Part shown: piece after piece, positions 7,239 to 11,477 of the stretch
Numbering within the stretch: the first letter of the stretch is position 1
How the letters are laid out: every line of letters starts with the position of its first letter
Source of the DNA: CAYSBK01 sp964429265
GTDB lineage: Bacteria > Planctomycetota > Phycisphaerae > Sedimentisphaerales > Anaerobacaceae
DNA: 11,477 bases
NCBI GenBank assembly: GCA_964429265.1
Contig: CAYSBK010000071.1
Location: 1-11,477, forward strand
Direction of reading: 5' to 3'
Notes under the pieces: generated by a model
Databases searched by the model: none
What the model saw: only the letters and a program-made list of their open reading frames with translations
What the model was told of the DNA's origin: nothing
Position numbers and translations under genes: made by a program

Positions 7239-7252
7239 GCCTTGTAAAAGGC
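7239..7252 (-). promoter_or_regulatory. Small hairpin over the mreC ribosome-binding site
   Basis: In the mRNA sense the sequence is GCCTT-TTAC-AAGGC followed by ACA and the mreC ATG: a perfect 5-bp stem with a 4-nt loop. The 3' arm contains AAGG, the only Shine-Dalgarno-like sequence before mreC. The fold would partly hide it. A regulatory effect is an inference, and the stem is short. Confidence 0.35.
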
Positions 7253-7292
7253 CGAGGTATCGGGATTCGCAGCCTAAACAGGTATTGCGCCG

Positions 7293-8348
7293 CTACTCCC
7301 AGGCGTACTCATTATGGTCCATCGTGTCCTTCCACAGCTCCAGGTTCTCAAGATACACGCTGGTACCCCTGGCCACGCAGGTCATCGGGTCATCCACCCG
7401 CGTAACCTTCAGGCCCGTCGCGTTCGCCAGCACCGTATCCATACCCCGCAGCAGGGACCCGCCGCCGCAGATGTGCACCCCGTTATCGATCAAATCGGCC
7501 GCGAGTTCCGGCTCAGCCTTTTCCAGCGTCGCCGTTACGGCGTCGATTATCGCCGCGATAGGCTCGCGAACCGCCTCGCGTATCTCCTCGCTGGTGATGA
7601 CGATCTTGCGAGGTAACCCCGAAATCGTATCGCGCCCGGCCACCTCTATCGTCAGCTCCTCTTCCAGCGGAGCGGCCGAACCGATCTGAATCTTCACCTT
7701 TTCAGCCCGCGTCTCGCCGATAAGCAGGTTGTAAGTCCGCTTGAGGTGATTGATGATCGCCTCGTCCATATCGTCGCCGCCGACCCGAATCGATTCGCAC
7801 GTAGCAATGTCCGCAAGGCTCATAATCGCCACTTCCGTCGTGCCCCCGCCGATGTCAACTATCATCGACGCCGTCGGGTCGGTAATCGGAAGTCCCGCTC
7901 CGATACCGGCAGCCATCGGCTCGTCAACCAGATAGACGCGACGGGCACCGGCACGCTCGGCGCTGTCGATCACCGCCCGACGCTCGACCGCCGTTATCCC
8001 CGTCGGCACCGCGATAACCACCCGCGGCCTGACCAGCCCGCCGCGCTGGTGAACCTTGCGGATGAAATAACCCAGCATCGCCTCGGTGATCTCGAAATCG
8101 CTTATCACCCCGTCCTTCAGGGGCCTTATCGCCGTGATCGACCCGGGCGTCTTGCCCAGCATCTCGCGCGCAACGAGACCAACGGCCTCGCCGTTATTCA
8201 GTACGATGTTGGTTCCCTTGCGAACCGCGACTACGGAAGGCTCGTTCAGCACGATGCCCTTGTCCCGGACACACACCAAGGTAGTGCAGGTACCTAGGTC
8301 GATGCCCATATCTATGCTAAACCAGCCTAAGATGGTGTCCAGCAGCAC
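7293..8348 (-). CDS. mreB: Rod shape-determining protein MreB (actin homologue)
   Basis: This 351-aa bacterial actin polymerises under the inner membrane and orients the elongasome. The phosphate-1 loop is DLGTCTTLVCV (17-27), followed by GIVLNEPSVVAV (31-42). Then come GKTPGSITAIRPLKDGVISDF (65-85), VIAVPTGITAVERRAV (111-126), VDEPMAAGIGAG (141-152), phosphate-2 DIGGGTTEVA (165-174), the adenosine motif HICGGGSLLRGMD (292-304) and DDPMTCVARGT (319-329). The length is normal (about 335-350). The start is GTG 8348, with AAGGGA 7 nt upstream. It includes the hydrophobic N-terminal stretch LLDTILGWF, a likely membrane-contact segment. Starting at Met14 would cut this off and has no RBS. In phosphate-1 the usual 'GTANT' reads 'GTCTT'. 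The gene has its own consensus-like promoter just upstream and is also probably read from the promoter before the coiled-coil gene. Confidence 0.97.
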   Translation of the reverse strand: MLLDTILGWFSIDMGIDLGTCTTLVCVRDKGIVLNEPSVVAVRKGTNIVLNNGEAVGLVAREMLGKTPGSITAIRPLKDGVISDFEITEAMLGYFIRKVHQRGGLVRPRVVIAVPTGITAVERRAVIDSAERAGARRVYLVDEPMAAGIGAGLPITDPTASMIVDIGGGTTEVAIMSLADIATCESIRVGGDDMDEAIINHLKRTYNLLIGETRAEKVKIQIGSAAPLEEELTIEVAGRDTISGLPRKIVITSEEIREAVREPIAAIIDAVTATLEKAEPELAADLIDNGVHICGGGSLLRGMDTVLANATGLKVTRVDDPMTCVARGTSVYLENLELWKDTMDHNEYAWE

Positions 8349-8385
8349 GTAGAGTCCCTTCTGAAGCTAATGACTATCGACCGCA

Positions 8386-8413
8386 GTTATACAACAAACC
8401 CTGCTGCTGTCAA
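8386..8413 (-). promoter_or_regulatory. Sigma-70-type promoter directly upstream of mreB
   Basis: On the minus strand TTGACA (8413-8408), a 16-nt spacer, then TATAAC (8391-8386). The -35 is a perfect consensus match and the -10 has five of six. It lies between the stop of the 62-aa gene (8436) and the mreB start, and would give a leader of about 30 nt. It allows mreBCD-mrdA to be expressed independently of the two upstream genes. Confidence 0.75.
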
Positions 8414-8435
8414 TAATCAATTTGCCACCGTGCAC

Positions 8436-8624
8436 TCAACGCATCCAGGTGCGTGAATAGCTCTGCTGGGGCGACTTGAAAATGGTGCCGTACCGCGAGT
8501 AGCACTTGTAGCTGACGAACACCGCCGTAGCCAGCACGACGCCCACCGCCAGCGCCAGTATGGCCGTATAGAGATTGTCGGCAACCACGATGTGTCGGCC
8601 TTTGCCCTGCCCGACGGGACTCAT
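8436..8624 (-). CDS. Small single-helix membrane protein of unknown function
   Basis: This 62-aa product is not from a family I can name. It has a short polar N-terminus with HIVVADNLYT, one strong membrane helix at about 20-39 (AILALAVGVVLATAVFVSY), then a polar tail with CYSRYGTIFKSPQQSYSRTW. The arginine- and lysine-bearing tail after the helix suggests a short cytoplasmic end, but orientation is not certain. Support for a real gene: ATG at 8624 with TGAGGT 7 nt upstream, the correct hydrophobic pattern, and a snug fit between its neighbours. It starts 69 bp after the coiled-coil gene and ends just before the mreB promoter, on the same strand as the mre genes. The context suggests a structural or accessory partner of the coiled-coil protein or the elongasome; this is inference. 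Confidence 0.72.
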   Translation of the reverse strand: MSPVGQGKGRHIVVADNLYTAILALAVGVVLATAVFVSYKCYSRYGTIFKSPQQSYSRTWMR

Positions 8625-8693
8625 CTGCTTACCTCATCCTGTACAAAATTCATAATCGGCACATTCGCCTCGACAAAAAATCCCCCGCGAACC

Positions 8694-9581
8694 TCACAGG
8701 TTCGTGGTTACATTGTCGCCTGCCTTCGGCTGAAGCTGCGGGCGAATGCGTTCCAGCACTCCCACCGCCTTGTCCGGCTCGACGTGGATAATCAGAAGCT
8801 CGCACACAAACTGCGTGCCGCGGGTGACAAAAAACCTCATTCCCTCTTTGACTCCGGTTGCCGAACCTATCGAGACCTCCGCCACCGCGTTCTGAAGGTC
8901 CACGGCCGTAAGGGTGCCCTTGAGACCTATCGGCTCGACTACGGCCCCGACGGCCCCGGTGGGTTTGGCCACCGCCGGAACCTCCGTGACAGGCTGTAAG
9001 GCCGCCACCTGCTTGCCGGCCTTGCTGAGCAGTCGATCCAGTCGGGTCTGCAGTTGGGCCCTTTCTTCTTCCAGGCGCCTTTTCTCCGCCGACAGCCTTT
9101 CCACGACAGCCCTGGTGTCGATCAGCTCTTTGCTGGTCTCGTCGAGACGCTTGGAGGTGTCGATGTTCTCGGCCTTGACGGCCTTCAGCTCGGTCGAGGT
9201 CTGCTCGAGCATCGTCTGCAACTGGGCATTGGTCGTCGTCAGGACGCCGATGGTGCTTTCACTGTCCTGAAGCTTCTGCGAGAGAACCGTCTTTTCGGTG
9301 GTAAGCAGCTTGACCTGGTCTTCCAGCTTGGCAACCTGAAGCTCCAGCGAGCGGATTTGCTTGTTGAGTTCGTCCTGGACCTGCTCAAACTCTGCTTTCC
9401 TTTGACTTAGCTGGTCTTCGGCCTGCCTCTGCCTGGTCTGGGCAAGCTGAGTTCTCTGCAACTGCTGGTCGTAAAGCTGCCTGTAGTTGTCGGCGTTGGC
9501 GACATAAGTAACCACAATTCCGCAAAGGAAAATCGAAGACAGTGTCAGCAGCACAATCAGTATCTTGGTCAGAGTGCTCAA
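8694..9581 (-). CDS. Membrane-anchored coiled-coil protein with MreC-like plan, head of the mre cluster
   Basis: The 295-aa product has a membrane helix at 7-28 (ILIVLLTLSSIFLCGIVV), a long heptad-rich coiled coil at about 35-190 (dense in Q, E, K, L and T), a Pro/Ala/Val linker at 191-218, and a C-terminal beta-rich domain at 219-295. That domain reads GLKGTLTAVDLQNAVAEVSI, then GSATGVKEGMRFFVTRG, then ELLIIHVEPDKAVGVLE, ending AGDNVTTNL. The 'SIGS..GVKEGM.F.V' motif resembles the beta domain of MreC ('NRGRNDGVAVNQFVL' in this window's MreC). Overall it is one helix plus coiled coil plus beta domain facing the periplasm. I know of no named family for it. The start is TTG 9581 with AAAGGAGGT 4 nt upstream. 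It is the first gene after the best promoter in the window and lies on the same strand as mreBCD. A role in cell-envelope scaffolding is inferred. Confidence 0.85.
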   Translation of the reverse strand: MSTLTKILIVLLTLSSIFLCGIVVTYVANADNYRQLYDQQLQRTQLAQTRQRQAEDQLSQRKAEFEQVQDELNKQIRSLELQVAKLEDQVKLLTTEKTVLSQKLQDSESTIGVLTTTNAQLQTMLEQTSTELKAVKAENIDTSKRLDETSKELIDTRAVVERLSAEKRRLEEERAQLQTRLDRLLSKAGKQVAALQPVTEVPAVAKPTGAVGAVVEPIGLKGTLTAVDLQNAVAEVSIGSATGVKEGMRFFVTRGTQFVCELLIIHVEPDKAVGVLERIRPQLQPKAGDNVTTNL

Positions 9582-9668
9582 AACAACCTCCTTTCGCTTA
9601 TCGGACTACCCAATCCGAGTAACCACCGGTGCGCATACCCCAAATCTACCCATTCACGGTACGGCATC

Positions 9669-9697
9669 ATTATAACTTCGACGAAAGGCGATTGCAA
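9669..9697 (-). promoter_or_regulatory. Strong sigma-70-type promoter for the coiled-coil/mre cluster
   Basis: On the minus strand TTGCAA (9697-9692), a 17-nt spacer, then TATAAT (9674-9669). The -10 is a perfect match and the spacing is optimal. An A/T-rich stretch (AAAATTAA) lies just upstream of the -35, like an UP element. It would give a leader of about 80 nt to the TTG start at 9581. It sits in the 170-bp gap after the HEAT gene, where no hairpin-plus-T-run terminator is visible, so some readthrough from the lnt side is possible. Confidence 0.8.
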
Positions 9698-9751
9698 GTT
9701 AATTTTGGCAAGCTGCGCAAAGGCAATAATTTATTATCTGACGCGGAGCTG

Positions 9752-10831
9752 CTAAAATCCGCCCTGCCGGCCCTGTCTGGCCCGCTTTATGCAGGTCAGG
9801 ACGGCCCTTGCGGCGGCAAGACGGACCGGCGCCGCGGGGCTGTCCAGCAGCCTCGGCAGCAGGTTCCTGAGCCTGTCGGTACAAATCTGTCCTATGGCCG
9901 CGGCGGCAAGTACCTCGACGCGGCTGCGGTCGGCGATGTTCATCTTGGCGGTGAGGTTCTTGCGAAACACGTCCAGGACGACTCGCTGGCCGCTGTCGTC
10001 GCCGAGTCTGCCGAGTTGCTCGGCCGCGGCAAGGCGCACCTCCGGCACGTCGTCCTCCAGCATACCCTGCAGTGCTTCGTGGGCCCTGGTAGTGCCCAGG
10101 GCGCCCATCGCCTTGACGCCCATCACCCGCACGTCGGCGTAGGCGCTGATAAGCATAGTCCAGACCTTTTCATATATCCGCTCATCGCCGAGGCGGGCGA
10201 TGGACTCGACCGCCTGGTAGCGTACCTTGTCGTCCGAGTCAGGCATATTAAGGGCGATGTACAACAGCTTTATCGCCCTTTTGTCGCCGGTCTTGCCCAG
10301 CACCAGGGCCGCGTTTGCCCGGACGGTCTGGTCCTTGCTGCCCAGGGCGGTGCGCAGGGTGTCGAACTGCCTTTGGTCGCCGAGCCTGTACATTGCGTAT
10401 GCCGCCGCCAGCCGCACGTTCGGATTCGGGTCATTCAGCAATGCCGCGACTTCTTCCCTGGCCAGGGCATATTTGACATCGCCGATCGCAAGTGCAGCGG
10501 CAAAACGCACCGGCACAAACTCATCCCGCAGCAGGTGCTCAACAACAGGCATAAGCCTGAGTTTTCGCGTAACGGCGACGACTTCAATGGCGTTGACCCT
10601 GGTCAGGGGGTCCGGGGCGTTGAGGGCTTCGCTTACGATTTGCCCGGCCGCGGTCACCACGTCCCCCACCGGCCTGGTCGCCGGAGGTGCGGCGGGTCCG
10701 GGAACTGTGCGTGTGCAGCTTGCGGCTGCAAGCGCTACAAGCACAGCAGCCGCCACCGACGGAAGAAACCCGGCGGTCTTGTGCAGCGGAGCCGCCGGCT
10801 CAGTAAAAGCGCATCGCTGTTTGCCAGTCAT
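9752..10831 (-). CDS. HEAT-repeat protein, putative lipoprotein
   Basis: The product is 359 aa from ATG 10831. Residues 18-39 form an export signal ending ALAAASC, with Cys39 as a possible lipidation site. The lipobox is atypical, since it lacks Leu/Val at -3. A Pro/Ala linker follows to about 55. The rest is about seven HEAT/PBS-type helical repeats: FVPVRFAAALAIGDV (105), NPNVRLAAAYAMYRLGD (136), DQTVRANAALVLGKTGD (167), DKVRYQAVESIARLGDE (201), YADVRVMGVKAMGALG (231), VPEVRLAAAEQLGRLGDD (262) and APVRLAAARAVL (334). Such repeats make protein-binding solenoids, and no enzyme motif is seen. The frame is open upstream to 10963, but that part would overlap lnt and would bury the signal peptide. 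The chosen start lies 20 bp after the lnt stop, with a GAGG about 11 nt upstream. Co-transcription with lnt, the enzyme that N-acylates lipoproteins, is likely. The partner and function are unknown. Confidence 0.85.
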   Translation of the reverse strand: MTGKQRCAFTEPAAPLHKTAGFLPSVAAAVLVALAAASCTRTVPGPAAPPATRPVGDVVTAAGQIVSEALNAPDPLTRVNAIEVVAVTRKLRLMPVVEHLLRDEFVPVRFAAALAIGDVKYALAREEVAALLNDPNPNVRLAAAYAMYRLGDQRQFDTLRTALGSKDQTVRANAALVLGKTGDKRAIKLLYIALNMPDSDDKVRYQAVESIARLGDERIYEKVWTMLISAYADVRVMGVKAMGALGTTRAHEALQGMLEDDVPEVRLAAAEQLGRLGDDSGQRVVLDVFRKNLTAKMNIADRSRVEVLAAAAIGQICTDRLRNLLPRLLDSPAAPVRLAAARAVLTCIKRARQGRQGGF

Positions 10832-10851
10832 CTCGGCTGTATCCTCGAAAA

Positions 10852-11477
10852 TCACGTTTTTTTCGGTTCGGCCCGAGGCCGGCGGCGGCTCATCCGCCGT
10901 GCAGTCCGGCCTGCCACCAGCACCATTGCAACCAGGGCCATCGCGCAGCCGGCATCCAGCCACTGGCCGAACCTGCTGAAAAGCGTTACCCTTGTATCTA
11001 TCGGCACTTCATCGGCGAACCATCCAGCAACGCCCTGCCTGGCCATTGCTTTTTCGGGGAGGTTTCCGTCGATAAATCCGTCCTTTATTCGGCCGAGGGA
11101 GTCAATCACGCAGCTTATGCCGGTGTTTACGCTTCGCACGATGGGGACACGGTTCTCCACTGCGCGAAAGGCACAGACGGCCGCGTGCTGCGCCAGCTCG
11201 GTGCTGGGCCGGACGGCGGCGTGTTTGAAGCGGACGAACCAGCCGTCGTTGCTGATGTTGACCAGCAGGTCGACCTGCTTTCGGCGGTGCCGGCCGGCGG
11301 CTAATCGCCTGGCGATGGCCGGGACCGTATCCTCGTAGCAGATCATCACACCGAAGCGGTAGGATGAGAGGTTCGGCTCGGCCGGGGTGGTTTCGAAAAC
11401 GGTGTACTGCGTACCCGGTTCACGGGAGTAATCGTAGTTGTAGGGTGTCAATTTCACGATGAAGTTCACCAATGAGG
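10852..11477 (-). CDS. lnt: Apolipoprotein N-acyltransferase, C-terminal part (5' end outside window)
   Basis: About 208 C-terminal residues are visible. The frame runs through the right edge, and the TTG at 11472 is simply an internal Leu codon. Lnt is an inner-membrane enzyme of the nitrilase superfamily that adds the third acyl chain to the N-terminal Cys of lipoproteins. The catalytic Cys is in FGVMICYED (about 11340-11338). The rest of the triad (Glu, Lys) lies upstream and is not seen. Further family marks are LLVNISNDGWF, the TELAQHAAVCAFRAVENRVP helix, VRSVNTGISCVIDSLGRI, and a final membrane helix (DAGCAMALVAMVLVAG) before a short basic tail. The segment PYNYDYSREPGTQYTVF just before the Cys region is a planctomycete-like variant, by recollection only. 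The stop is 20 bp before the HEAT lipoprotein gene. Confidence 0.92.
   Translation of the reverse strand, partial: SLVNFIVKLTPYNYDYSREPGTQYTVFETTPAEPNLSSYRFGVMICYEDTVPAIARRLAAGRHRRKQVDLLVNISNDGWFVRFKHAAVRPSTELAQHAAVCAFRAVENRVPIVRSVNTGISCVIDSLGRIKDGFIDGNLPEKAMARQGVAGWFADEVPIDTRVTLFSRFGQWLDAGCAMALVAMVLVAGRTARRMSRRRPRAEPKKT

Noticed and set aside
9726..9737. A/T-only palindrome ATAATTTATTAT downstream of the HEAT gene as a terminator
   Set aside because: The stem is five A/T pairs with a 2-nt loop, which cannot form a stable hairpin. It is more likely general A/T richness near the promoter.
10832..10963. Upstream extension of the HEAT gene from 10963
   Set aside because: It would overlap lnt by about 110 bp and put 44 polar residues before a clear signal peptide.
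9629..11338. Very long plus-strand open frame (569 codons)
   Set aside because: It is antisense to the HEAT gene and lnt, both of which have clear family motifs. Long antisense frames are expected in GC-rich DNA with biased codon use.

Overview
The window looks like a chromosomal, housekeeping stretch from a GC-rich, Gram-negative-type bacterium. It most resembles a member of the Planctomycetota, probably Phycisphaerae or a close relative. This rests on four things seen by eye: a TPR-rich secretin-like protein with a glycine-rich insert, an Lnt/HEAT-lipoprotein pair, a complete mreBCD-PBP2 cluster preceded by a coiled-coil membrane protein, and a TsaB with a C-terminal 'EAEEKW' end. No database search was possible, so the taxonomic call is an inference. 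There are no RNA genes, insertion sequences, phage genes or CRISPR arrays, and coding density is very high.

Layout. Positions 1-2227 (minus) hold the N-terminal 742 residues of a large exported TPR protein that appears to lead into a secretin. At the left edge it runs into a (GGY)n region built of nearly identical 42-bp DNA repeats. A 274-bp divergent intergenic region (2228-2501) carries two inverted repeats and weak promoter-like elements. tsaB follows on the plus strand (2502-3278), the only plus-strand gene. It converges on a 118-codon minus-strand gene of unknown function (3309-3665). The cell-shape cluster follows, all on the minus strand and transcribed from right to left: a coiled-coil membrane protein (9581-8694), a 62-aa one-helix membrane protein (8624-8436), mreB (8348-7293), mreC (7235-6426), mreD (6424-5885) and PBP2/mrdA (5859-3757). 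Two good sigma-70-type promoters serve it. One (TTGCAA-17-TATAAT) lies upstream of the coiled-coil gene and one (TTGACA-16-TATAAC) lies directly upstream of mreB. At the right edge are a HEAT-repeat putative lipoprotein (10831-9752) and the C-terminal third of apolipoprotein N-acyltransferase Lnt (10852-11477), also on the minus strand.

How they work together. MreB filaments, MreC, MreD and the transpeptidase PBP2 form the elongasome that directs lateral peptidoglycan synthesis. The two extra membrane genes at the head of the cluster are candidates for lineage-specific partners of it. The first has the same overall plan as MreC: one helix, a coiled coil and a small C-terminal beta domain. Lnt completes acylation of lipoproteins, and its downstream neighbour appears to be a lipoprotein itself. 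TsaB is part of the tRNA t6A modification machinery and has no evident functional link to its neighbours.

The most interesting material is the MreC-like coiled-coil gene with its small membrane partner, the recently expanded Gly-Tyr repeat in the secretin-like protein, the possible hairpin over the mreC ribosome-binding site, and the possibly truncated 118-codon gene where rodA might have been expected.
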